11,204 nt of DNA, from the NCBI GenBank assembly GCA_041744735.1, contig JBGTKH010000419.1, positions 1 to 11,204 of the forward strand. The letters are read 5' to 3'. The DNA comes from JBGTKH01 sp041744735. Its GTDB lineage: Bacteria > Planctomycetota > Planctomycetia > Pirellulales > Pirellulaceae. The notes under the pieces were generated by a model that did no database searches, was not told the origin of the DNA, and was given only the letters and a program-made list of their open reading frames with translations. A program made the position numbers and the translations under genes. This document shows, in pieces, positions 1-6,084 of this stretch (position 1 is its first letter; the number at the start of each line of letters is the position of its first letter).

Positions 1-61
1 CGGTCGATCAGGAAGCGGCCAAAATCTGGCGAATTAGGCTACCCGGCGCGCGCACCACGGC

Positions 62-1132
62 GTGCCGCGCATCGGCATGGTCGTGACGCGCGGACATGAG
101 CCGATTTTCTTGCGCTGTATGAGCGGCATTTTGAATCGGCTTCCGGCGCGACGTTTTCATGTGGTCATCTTCTGCGCGTCCGGCGCCGTGGCGCGAATGC
201 AGAAGGAAGTTCAACACGCCGATATTTCGCTGGCCGTGCTGCCGGAACAATTTCCCGCGGCGGCGGAAACGCTGCGGCAAGCGGCTTGCGACGTGCTGTA
301 TTACTGGGAGGTGGCCAGCGACGCGCTGAATTACTTTCTTCCGTTTCTGCGACTGGCACCGGTGCAATGCACGTCGTGGAGCACGCTGGTAACGTCCGGC
401 GTGCCGCAGGTGGACTACTACCTGTCCAGCGCGCTGGTCGAGACGGATGAGGCCGACGCATTTTACAGCGAGCGATTGGTGCGGCTCGATTCGCTGCTAA
501 GCTGCCAGCCGCGCGTGACGCTGACTCAGCCCGCTCGCGACCGCGAGTATTTTGGCTTGCCCGCGCAGAGCCATCTGTACGTCTGCCCGCAGAACCTGCT
601 GAAGTTCCATCCCGACTTCGACGAACTGCTGGCCGGCATCCTGCGCCGCGACCCATTGGGCTTGGTCGTGATCAAACACCGCCCGTGGCCGCGCGCCGGC
701 GAGCTACTACAGCAGCGGTTCCGCCACACGCTGCCCGACGTGGCCAGCCGCGTGATCCTGCTCCCCTGGCAGAGCCACGACGAGTACCTGCTGCTTCTGG
801 CCGTGGCCGACGTGATTCTGGACACACCGCACTACGGCGCCGGCAGCACGATCTACGACGTCTTTTCCCTGAACCAGCCGATGGTCACGTTGCCGGGACG
901 CTTGAACGTCAGCCGCTACACGTTGGCCTGCTATCGAAGGATGGGCATTTTGGACCTCGTCGCCGATTCGCCCGCAGCGTACGTGGACTTGGCCGTGCGC
1001 GCCGGCTGCGACGAAGATTTTCGTCACGCGGTCAAAACCCAAATTGCCGAGCGAAGCGATTTACTGTTCAATGACCTTGCAGCAGTCCGCGAACACGTTC
1101 GCTTCTTCGAGCACGTGGCAAGTCATTTTTAA
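62..1132 (+). CDS. GT41 / SPINDLY-like O-GlcNAc-transferase-type glycosyltransferase, catalytic part (5' end uncertain)
   Basis: This 356-residue product resembles the C-terminal GT-B catalytic region of GT41 (O-GlcNAc transferase/SPINDLY) proteins. Visible motifs are RIGMVVTRGHE at residues 3-13; YVCPQNLLKFHPDFD from residue 173, with K181 at the place of the conserved nucleotide-sugar lysine; and ADVILDTPHYGAGSTIYDV, with D254, leading into PMVTLPGRLNVSRYT, the usual donor-site block. Family members transfer a sugar from a UDP-sugar to protein Ser/Thr and normally carry TPR repeats before this domain; none are seen here. The GTG at 62 has no ribosome site, and family-like sequence (RRAHHG) continues upstream in frame until a TAG at 35-37. 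The gene is therefore probably truncated at its 5' end, either by a frameshift or because it is a remnant. The domain call is fairly secure; the acceptor is unknown. Confidence 0.78.
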   Translation: MPRIGMVVTRGHEPIFLRCMSGILNRLPARRFHVVIFCASGAVARMQKEVQHADISLAVLPEQFPAAAETLRQAACDVLYYWEVASDALNYFLPFLRLAPVQCTSWSTLVTSGVPQVDYYLSSALVETDEADAFYSERLVRLDSLLSCQPRVTLTQPARDREYFGLPAQSHLYVCPQNLLKFHPDFDELLAGILRRDPLGLVVIKHRPWPRAGELLQQRFRHTLPDVASRVILLPWQSHDEYLLLLAVADVILDTPHYGAGSTIYDVFSLNQPMVTLPGRLNVSRYTLACYRRMGILDLVADSPAAYVDLAVRAGCDEDFRHAVKTQIAERSDLLFNDLAAVREHVRFFEHVASHF

Positions 1133-2277
1133 CCGGCGGAATAGTTGATGAATTCGTGCTCGGGCGAATCGCTCATCGTAACAGTCGGCTTTGACAGCCA
1201 GTGTTTCATCCGCAGGAGTTGCGCTTGGGGCGCGGTGAGGGGATAGTGCGTGTACCGATAGCTGCGGGCCACGCGGGTGAGCCAGTTGCGTTTGGTTTCG
1301 ATCGAGCCGACGCCGAGGTCGATGGTTTGATCGCCACGCTCGAAGCTGTCGCGGAAGGTCTTTAGATACAGGACGCTGCCGACGCCGCCGTTGGCAAACT
1401 CGGGGGCGTAGCCGGCGCGTAAGCCGTAGACGTGGCCTTGCCAGTGATAGTTGTAGCCGAACGCGGCCGGCGAGCCGTCGATGCGCAGCAGGTTCAAATC
1501 GAGCGTGCCGGTTTTGGCGGCCATGCGATGCGCGTCGCGCAGGAATTGGTGGACCGACGTCGTGGAGAGCGTCGTGCCGTCGGAGGATGAGCCCTGCCAG
1601 CTTCGTTCGGCCAAATCGATGCACTCGTCGAACAGATCCCAGCGCGGGTCGTCGTCGCCGTGCGTGGCGCCGAGCGGCCGGTAACGTTCGAAGGCGACTT
1701 CGCCCAGCTTGGCCACGCGCCGCTCGTAGCGGCGGACGTTGTTGCGGAACTTGGCGGTGCGGCTGTTCAGGTAATCGTCGAACGTGCCCTCGAGATCGAC
1801 GATGGCGGTCTCTTTCCAAATGCTCTCACGCCCTTGCAGCCCGGCCGCTTGCATCGCGTGTTGCGTGCGGCCGCGATCTACGCCGAGCTTGTTGACCCAG
1901 CGCAGATCGAGCAAATCCCAATCGCGCGGCGTGCGGCGAATGTGCTGCATGGCGACGGTCAACGTGGCGGTTGGGTTGGGGCCGATCGATCCGTAGAACG
2001 TACCCCAATCGCGCAGCGGGTAAGTGAGCACTCGCACGCGGCCGATTCGCGTCCGTTCGGTGATGACCGTCAGCGGCAGGATGCCGATCGGCTCGCCGCC
2101 GCTGTGAACGATCAGCACCCGCAGCTTCTGGCGGCGGCCGAAATGCTGCCAATAGGTTTGCAGCCAATCCAGTGTTTGAAAGAAAGTGGCGTGGCGCGTT
2201 TTCGTCCACAGCGCGTGCCACACCAGACGCAGCGGTTCTAGCTCGTCCGCGCGGTTGATCTCGTCGACATGGGCCAT
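1129..2277 (-). CDS. CelD/BcsL-like GNAT acetyltransferase (Acetyltransf_6 family)
   Basis: The 382-residue cytosolic protein has no signal peptide or membrane segment. It has the two-part layout of CelD-like GNAT proteins: an N-terminal region with the FFQTLDWLQTYWQHF stretch (about residues 32-46), a basic linker FRNNVRRYERRVAKLG (177-192), and a C-terminal GNAT fold. In that fold, GSPAAFGYNYHWQGHVYGLR (268-287) and GVGSIETKRNW (322-332) match the usual family pattern for the cofactor and tail regions. Such proteins are often linked to exopolysaccharide or cell-surface modification and are predicted to use acyl-CoA or related donors; the substrate here cannot be told. The ATG at 2277 is supported by GGAG at 2284-2287 with a 6-base spacer. 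Its stop overlaps that of the convergent glycosyltransferase by four bases, so the two genes have no terminator between them. Confidence 0.82.
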   Translation of the reverse strand: MAHVDEINRADELEPLRLVWHALWTKTRHATFFQTLDWLQTYWQHFGRRQKLRVLIVHSGGEPIGILPLTVITERTRIGRVRVLTYPLRDWGTFYGSIGPNPTATLTVAMQHIRRTPRDWDLLDLRWVNKLGVDRGRTQHAMQAAGLQGRESIWKETAIVDLEGTFDDYLNSRTAKFRNNVRRYERRVAKLGEVAFERYRPLGATHGDDDPRWDLFDECIDLAERSWQGSSSDGTTLSTTSVHQFLRDAHRMAAKTGTLDLNLLRIDGSPAAFGYNYHWQGHVYGLRAGYAPEFANGGVGSVLYLKTFRDSFERGDQTIDLGVGSIETKRNWLTRVARSYRYTHYPLTAPQAQLLRMKHWLSKPTVTMSDSPEHEFINYSAG

Positions 2278-2462
2278 GCAAAACTCCGTCGATCTCTGGG
2301 GATAGAGGGGCGGCGGGTAGGAATTGGAGATAGACTTTGGCTGGGAGCAAGCGCGATGCCGCTGTCGAACGTGGCGGCCGTCTGTTACAACCCAGTGCGG
2401 CGCTATCCGTCGCGGTCACGAGACTTACGGCGATTCGACGAAGCCGCGCCGGTTCCCGTCGG

Positions 2463-2482
2463 CACGACGCGTGGGCGTCGTG
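2463..2482. repeat. Small perfect hairpin, 8-bp stem
   Basis: CACGACGC and GCGTCGTG pair perfectly around a GTGG loop. An A-run follows on the plus strand and there is no downstream T-run in either direction, so it is not an intrinsic terminator. It may be another short palindromic repeat or a protein site; its role is unknown. Confidence 0.4.
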
Positions 2483-2538
2483 ATGTCGAAAAAACGCAAC
2501 ATCCTGCGAGAAATGGCAACGAAGAACACGACTCGGTG

Positions 2539-2641
2539 GTGATACCGTTTGTAGGTTGGACGCCCTCGTCCGACCAGGAATCCGCGTGAAACATCGGACG
2601 GACGAGGGCGTCCATCCTACGAATCCAGCAAATGGTATCAC
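2539..2641. repeat. Inverted pair of REP-like hairpins (BIME-like), GTAGG...CCTAC type
   Basis: The outer arms GTGATACC (2539-2546) and GGTATCAC (2634-2641) pair perfectly. Inside them, 2551-2572 pairs with 2599-2620 with one mismatch over 22 bases. Each inner arm is also a small hairpin of its own: GTA, then GGTTGGACG / CGTCCGACC around CCCT on the left, and GGACGGACG / CGTCCATCC around AGGG, then TAC, on the right. The right side carries about nine extra bases (2621-2629) between the inner and outer stems. The layout of two facing hairpins with GTAG feet matches REP/BIME elements. No T-run follows on either strand. Confidence 0.75.
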
Positions 2642-2657
2642 AACCCACGACGCGCGT

Positions 2658-2735
2658 CTGTAGCTTGGCGCACTGAGCCGAGCCAGATGGGCTTCCTGGA
2701 CTCGAAGATGCTCGGCTCGGAGAGCCAAGCTACAG
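2658..2735. repeat. Inverted pair of REP-like hairpins, CTGTAGCTTGGC...GCCAAGCTACAG type
   Basis: The 12-base ends at 2658-2669 and 2724-2735 are perfectly complementary, as are GAGCCGAGC (2675-2683) and GCTCGGCTC (2710-2718). A 5-base internal loop separates these stems. Each arm can also fold alone (GCTTGGC / GCCGAGC on the left, GCTCGGC / GCCAAGC on the right). The right arm is nearly identical to that of the element at 4575-4624, so the two belong to one family. Confidence 0.75.
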
Positions 2736-2812
2736 CCGAGCTGTGAAATCGCCGCGGAAGGCGAAACTTCCGGGGACGCGGCGGGGTTATAAGTACGAAG
2801 GGGCGTTAGAGC

Positions 2813-2910
2813 TGGGATCAGACGTACAGATTTCAATTTTGACGGAGTTCGGTCTTCCCCAGTGGGACAGGTTCTTCCCGTCAAAATTGAAATCTGTACG
2901 TCTGATCCCA
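2813..2910. repeat. Inverted repeat with perfect 33-base arms
   Basis: Bases 2813-2845 are the exact reverse complement of 2878-2910 (33 of 33), around a 32-base loop. The arms begin TGGGATCAGACGTACAGATT. They do not have the GTAG-foot double-hairpin layout of the other repeats here, so this is a separate class. The right arm ends 8 bases before the ribosome site of the DUF1549/1553 gene. The 8 bases on each side (GTTAGAGC and AACCAAAT) show no target-site duplication. A MITE-like element or a leader structure are both possible. Confidence 0.85.
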
Positions 2911-2918
2911 AACCAAAT

Positions 2919-2923
2919 GAGGA
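2919..2923 (+). promoter_or_regulatory. Ribosome binding site that fixes the DUF1549/1553 start
   Basis: GAGGA lies 8 bases before the ATG at 2932. It places the start there rather than at the in-frame ATG at 2917, which overlaps this site, or far upstream at 2743. The protein from 2932 begins directly with a signal peptide. Confidence 0.7.
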
Positions 2924-2931
2924 TCGTTACT

Positions 2932-4572
2932 ATGTCGCGCAGCATCGTACGTTGTCTGGCCCTTGCATTTGGATTTTCTCTATTGCTCGGCTTCTCTCCG
3001 CGGGTGGTAAGGTCGGCTGAGGACGCGCAGCAGGTAGCCAAGCAGATCGACACGCTGCTCGCCGAGGAGTTGTTCTCGGCATTGCCAACTGAACAACGAG
3101 CGTCGTTGGCTGACGACGAAACCTTTCTCCGCCGCGTGTCGCTCGATCTGACCGGCCACGTGCCGCGCCGCGAAGAGGTGATCGCGTTTTCGCTGGACCC
3201 CGATCCGGACAAGCGGGCGAAGTTGGTCGACAAGCTGCTGGCCGAGCCGCGGTTTGGCGAAAACTGGGGTAACTACTGGCGCGATGTGATTTACTACCGC
3301 CGCACTGAGGATCGGGCTCTGGTGGCTTCGAGCGTGACGGGCAGCTACTTGGCCGAGCAGTTCAATCAGAACACGTCGTGGGCCGAGATCGCCAAGCCGT
3401 TCATCACGGCCGAAGGAGACGTGCTGGAGGACGGCCGCACCGGGCTAATCATGGCTCAGGCCGGACTGCCCGAAGAAACGGTGGCCGAGATCTCGCGCAT
3501 CTTCCTGGGCATCCAGATTCAATGTGCCCAGTGCCACGATCATCCGACCGACCGCTGGAAGCGCGAACAGTTCCACGAACTGGCTGCGTTTTTTCCGCGC
3601 GTCGCCGTGCGTCCGGATATGTCGGGCGAGCGGCGGACGTTCCTCGTGACCGTGACGGACAGCCCGTTCAACTTCCGCGCGAACGACAACAACCGATTCC
3701 GCGGCACGCCCGAACACTACATGCCCGACTTGGAAAATCCGAGCGAACGGGGCGAGTTGATGCAGCCGGTGTTCTTCGTTACGGGGGAAAACTTGCAATC
3801 GGGCGCACGAGACGCCGAGCGCCGCGGGCAACTGGCCGAGTTTCTCACGGCTCCCACGAATCCCTGGTTCGCCAAAGCGTACGTGAATCGCATGTGGTCC
3901 GAGTTGGTCGGCGAAGGCTTTTACGAACCGGTCGACGACATCGGCCCGGATCGAGAGTGTTCGGCGCCCAAGACGCTCGATGCATTGGCCGTTGCGTTTG
4001 TCGACAGCGGCCACGATGCGAAGTGGCTGTTCCGCACGATCACGGCGACGGAGGCTTATCAGCGCGAGAGCCAAACACGCCGCACGCCGGACGAGACGCC
4101 GATGCTGGCCAACTGTGCCCAGCGGCTGCGCGGCGATCAACTTTACAACGCGCTGATCGCGGTGCTGGGCATCGACGAGCGGTTCACGATGAATCGTGGG
4201 CCGCGCGGCCCCTACGGCGGATTCGGCGGCCCGCGGACCGTGTTCAATCTGACTTTCGGCTACGATCCCAGCGAACGGCGCGATGAAGTGGCCGGCTCGA
4301 TTCCGCAGGCGCTGGCCATGATGAACTCGCCTTTTATCAATCAATCGATTAGTGCCCAGCGATACAGCGGGCTCGGCAAATTGTTGCTGGACGTAAAGGA
4401 CAACGAAGCCGTGACGATCGAGTTGTACCTGCGAGCCGTGTCGCGCGAGCCGTCCGATGGCGAACTGAAAACGTGCCTGGCCTACGTCGCAGAAGTCGGC
4501 GACCGCAACGAGGCCTTCGAAGACATCCTCTGGTCGCTGATCAACTCCACCGAATTCCTGCACCGCCGGTAA
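2932..4572 (+). CDS. DUF1549/DUF1553 (PSCyt2/PSD1) exported protein
   Basis: This 546-residue protein starts with a signal peptide (LALAFGFSLLLGFSPRVVRSA, hydrophobic core about 8-21, likely cut near A29). The DUF1549 part follows (about 35-220), with FLRRVSLDLTGHVP (65-78) and a CAQCHDHP motif giving C198-x-x-C201-H202. The DUF1553 part (about 290-540) has AYVNRMWSELVGEGFYEPVDD (316-336) and a WSLINSTEFL end typical of the family. Residues 421-438 form a Gly/Pro/Arg-rich loop. CxxCH can bind haem c, but this has not been shown for the family that I know of, and the biochemical role is unknown. It pairs with the DUF1501 gene 87 bases downstream, the standard planctomycete arrangement, suggesting a shared envelope function. 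Confidence 0.9.
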   Translation: MSRSIVRCLALAFGFSLLLGFSPRVVRSAEDAQQVAKQIDTLLAEELFSALPTEQRASLADDETFLRRVSLDLTGHVPRREEVIAFSLDPDPDKRAKLVDKLLAEPRFGENWGNYWRDVIYYRRTEDRALVASSVTGSYLAEQFNQNTSWAEIAKPFITAEGDVLEDGRTGLIMAQAGLPEETVAEISRIFLGIQIQCAQCHDHPTDRWKREQFHELAAFFPRVAVRPDMSGERRTFLVTVTDSPFNFRANDNNRFRGTPEHYMPDLENPSERGELMQPVFFVTGENLQSGARDAERRGQLAEFLTAPTNPWFAKAYVNRMWSELVGEGFYEPVDDIGPDRECSAPKTLDALAVAFVDSGHDAKWLFRTITATEAYQRESQTRRTPDETPMLANCAQRLRGDQLYNALIAVLGIDERFTMNRGPRGPYGGFGGPRTVFNLTFGYDPSERRDEVAGSIPQALAMMNSPFINQSISAQRYSGLGKLLLDVKDNEAVTIELYLRAVSREPSDGELKTCLAYVAEVGDRNEAFEDILWSLINSTEFLHRR

Positions 4573-4574
4573 CC

Positions 4575-4624
4575 GTAGCATGACTCTCTGAGTCGTGACT
4601 GCTCGACTCGGAGAGTCAAGCTAC
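4575..4624. repeat. Inverted-repeat hairpin between DUF1549/1553 and DUF1501 genes
   Basis: Bases 4575-4595 pair with 4604-4624 with two mismatches in 21, around an 8-base loop (TGACTGCT). It starts two bases after the stop codon of the upstream gene. No T-run follows, so it is unlikely to be a simple intrinsic terminator and may act as a processing, stability or attenuation element within the transcript. It is related to 2658-2735: the right arms share CTCGGAGAG and CAAGCTACAG, with compensatory differences in the paired arm. Confidence 0.8.
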
Positions 4625-4659
4625 AGCGTTGAACGAACCACTTTACATAACAGGCAAAA

Positions 4660-5964
4660 ATGTCCATGACCACACAACTGCATCATCAAATCGATGTCTC
4701 CGTCAATCGCCACGGCCGAGTGCGCCGCCGCGATTTTCTGCGGACGATCTCCGTCGCCGGCGCGGCCGCGGGGGCTTTGAGCTGGGCCGACGTGATGAGC
4801 CTGGAAGCGGCCGAACTGCGACAGCGCGGCATGGCCTGCATTCTGCTCTGGATGCAAGGCGGCCCGAGCCAATTTGAAACGTTTTCGCCTAAGCCGGGTC
4901 ACAGCAACGGCGGCGAGACCAAGGCCATCAACACGTCCGTCGCGGGCATTCAGATTTCCGAAAACCTGCCGAAGACGGCCCAGGTGATGGACGACATCTG
5001 CATCATCCGCTCGATGAATAGCAAGGAAGGGAGCCACCCGCGGGCCACGTTCCTAATGCACACCGGCTATTTACCATCGGCGAGCGTGAAGTATCCGACG
5101 CTCGGCGCCCACGTGGCGCATCAACTTGCCGATCCGCAGTTCGACCTGCCCAGTTTTGTGCGCATCGGCCCACAACGCGGCGGTCCCGGCGGCGGACTGT
5201 TGGGTGTCCAGTTCGATCCGTTCTCGGTCGCCGATGCCAGCCGCATGCCCGAGAACACGACACTAGCCACCAACGGCGCGCGCTATCGCCGCCGCTTGCA
5301 ACTGCTCGGACGGCTGGAATCGGAATTCGAAGCCAATGGTGGCCAGCAAGAGGTCAGCGATCACCGCACGCTGTACGACAAGGCGTCGAAGCTGGTGCTC
5401 AGCCCGAAGATGGAAACGTTCAATCTGCAACTCGAGCAGGCCAGCATGCGGCTGGCTTACGGTTCGTCGCAGTTCGCCAACGGCTGCTTGCTGGCTCGCC
5501 GTCTGGTGGAAGCGGGCGTGACGTTCGTCGAAGTCACGGCCGGCAATTGGGACACGCACGACAATAACTTCGAACGCTCCAGGGAACTCTGCCAGCAGGT
5601 CGACCAGCCGTACGCTCAACTGCTCACCGATCTGAAGCAGCGTGGGATGCTCGACAAGACGCTGGTCATCTGGATGGGCGAGTTCGGCCGCACGCCGCGC
5701 ATCAACCCGCGGGCCGGCCGCGATCACTATCCGCGAGCCTTCAACGGCACGCTGGCCGGCGGCGGCGTGAAAGGCGGCCAAGTGATCGGCAAAACGGACG
5801 TGGGCGGCGACAGTGTCACCGACCGCCCGGTCGGCGTCACCGATCTGTTCCGCACGATCTGCCACGGCCTGCAAATCAACGCCGACCACGAAAACATGAG
5901 CAGCATCGGCCGCCCCATCCGCATCGTCGAAGGCGGCGAGGTGGTGAAGGAAGTGTTCGGCTAG
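4660..5964 (+). CDS. DUF1501 protein, Tat-exported, alkaline-phosphatase/sulfatase-like superfamily
   Basis: The 434-residue protein carries a twin-arginine signal: R22-R23-R24-D25-F26-L27, then an alanine-rich segment (VAGAAAGALSWA). This predicts export as a folded protein. DUF1501 hallmarks follow in order: CILLWMQGGPSQFETFSPKPG near residues 60-80, HPRATFLMHTGY, VTAGNWDTHDNN, and the C-terminal block MGEFGRTPRIN / GRDHYPRAF / LAGGGVKGGQVIGKTD. The family is related to the alkaline-phosphatase-like fold, and its Asp/His clusters could bind metal, but no substrate is established. The ATG at 4660 has a weak AGG at 4652-4654; a second ATG at 4666 is also possible. It follows the DUF1549/1553 gene on the same strand and is probably co-transcribed through the hairpin. 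Confidence 0.92.
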   Translation: MSMTTQLHHQIDVSVNRHGRVRRRDFLRTISVAGAAAGALSWADVMSLEAAELRQRGMACILLWMQGGPSQFETFSPKPGHSNGGETKAINTSVAGIQISENLPKTAQVMDDICIIRSMNSKEGSHPRATFLMHTGYLPSASVKYPTLGAHVAHQLADPQFDLPSFVRIGPQRGGPGGGLLGVQFDPFSVADASRMPENTTLATNGARYRRRLQLLGRLESEFEANGGQQEVSDHRTLYDKASKLVLSPKMETFNLQLEQASMRLAYGSSQFANGCLLARRLVEAGVTFVEVTAGNWDTHDNNFERSRELCQQVDQPYAQLLTDLKQRGMLDKTLVIWMGEFGRTPRINPRAGRDHYPRAFNGTLAGGGVKGGQVIGKTDVGGDSVTDRPVGVTDLFRTICHGLQINADHENMSSIGRPIRIVEGGEVVKEVFG

Positions 5965-5979
5965 TGCTTCGTCAGAGTT

Positions 5980-6051
5980 AAAAAGTGGGGTAAGCATCCT
6001 GCTTGCCAATCCGATTTCATCCCAGAAACGCAAGCTGGAAGCTTACGCCAC
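5980..6051 (-). terminator. Repeat-derived hairpin followed by T-run, probable terminator for the HEAT-cytochrome gene
   Basis: Bases 5985-6006 pair with 6030-6051 with three mismatches in 22 around a 23-base loop. On the minus strand the stem is followed directly by five T (A5 at 5980-5984 on the plus strand). The position, 33 bases past the stop of the leftward gene at 6085, suits a terminator. There is no T-run on the plus side. The arms have GTGG/CCAC ends and each can form a small inner hairpin (GGTAAGC / GCTTGCC), as in the other REP-like repeats. The mismatches and long loop make efficiency uncertain. Confidence 0.5.
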
Positions 6052-6084
6052 GAAGTCGGCCAACCCTAAAACTACGCGTCCGTC

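Larger units (their letters stand above)
2278..2931. other. Divergent intergenic region of 654 bases, rich in inverted repeats
   Basis: No convincing gene is seen between the divergent acetyltransferase and DUF1549/1553 genes. Open frames here mostly read through repeats and have no ribosome sites or family motifs. The right half holds three separate inverted-repeat elements (2539-2641, 2658-2735, 2813-2910). The left half (2278-2462) shows nothing recognisable, and a small perfect hairpin lies at 2463-2482. A TATAAG at 2788-2793 could be a -10 box for the rightward gene, but no good -35 box precedes it. If it is used, the 33-base-arm hairpin would lie wholly in the 5' leader. Confidence 0.7.

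Noticed and set aside
2463..2482. Intrinsic terminator
   Set aside because: The hairpin is perfect but has no T-run downstream on either strand and no gene ending nearby.
2403..2648. Small open frames in the divergent gap as genes
   Set aside because: They read through repeat arms, have no ribosome sites and no recognisable protein motifs.
2539..2735. CRISPR array
   Set aside because: The repeats are inverted and differ in sequence, with no regularly spaced direct repeats and no cas genes.
2743..2931. N-terminal extension of the DUF1549/1553 protein to 609 residues
   Set aside because: It would translate the 33-base inverted repeat and push the signal peptide inward; a good ribosome site supports 2932.
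3523..3546. Calling the DUF1549 CxxCH a proven cytochrome c site
   Set aside because: The motif is present, but haem binding is not established for this family and the surrounding sequence is not a standard cytochrome c fold.
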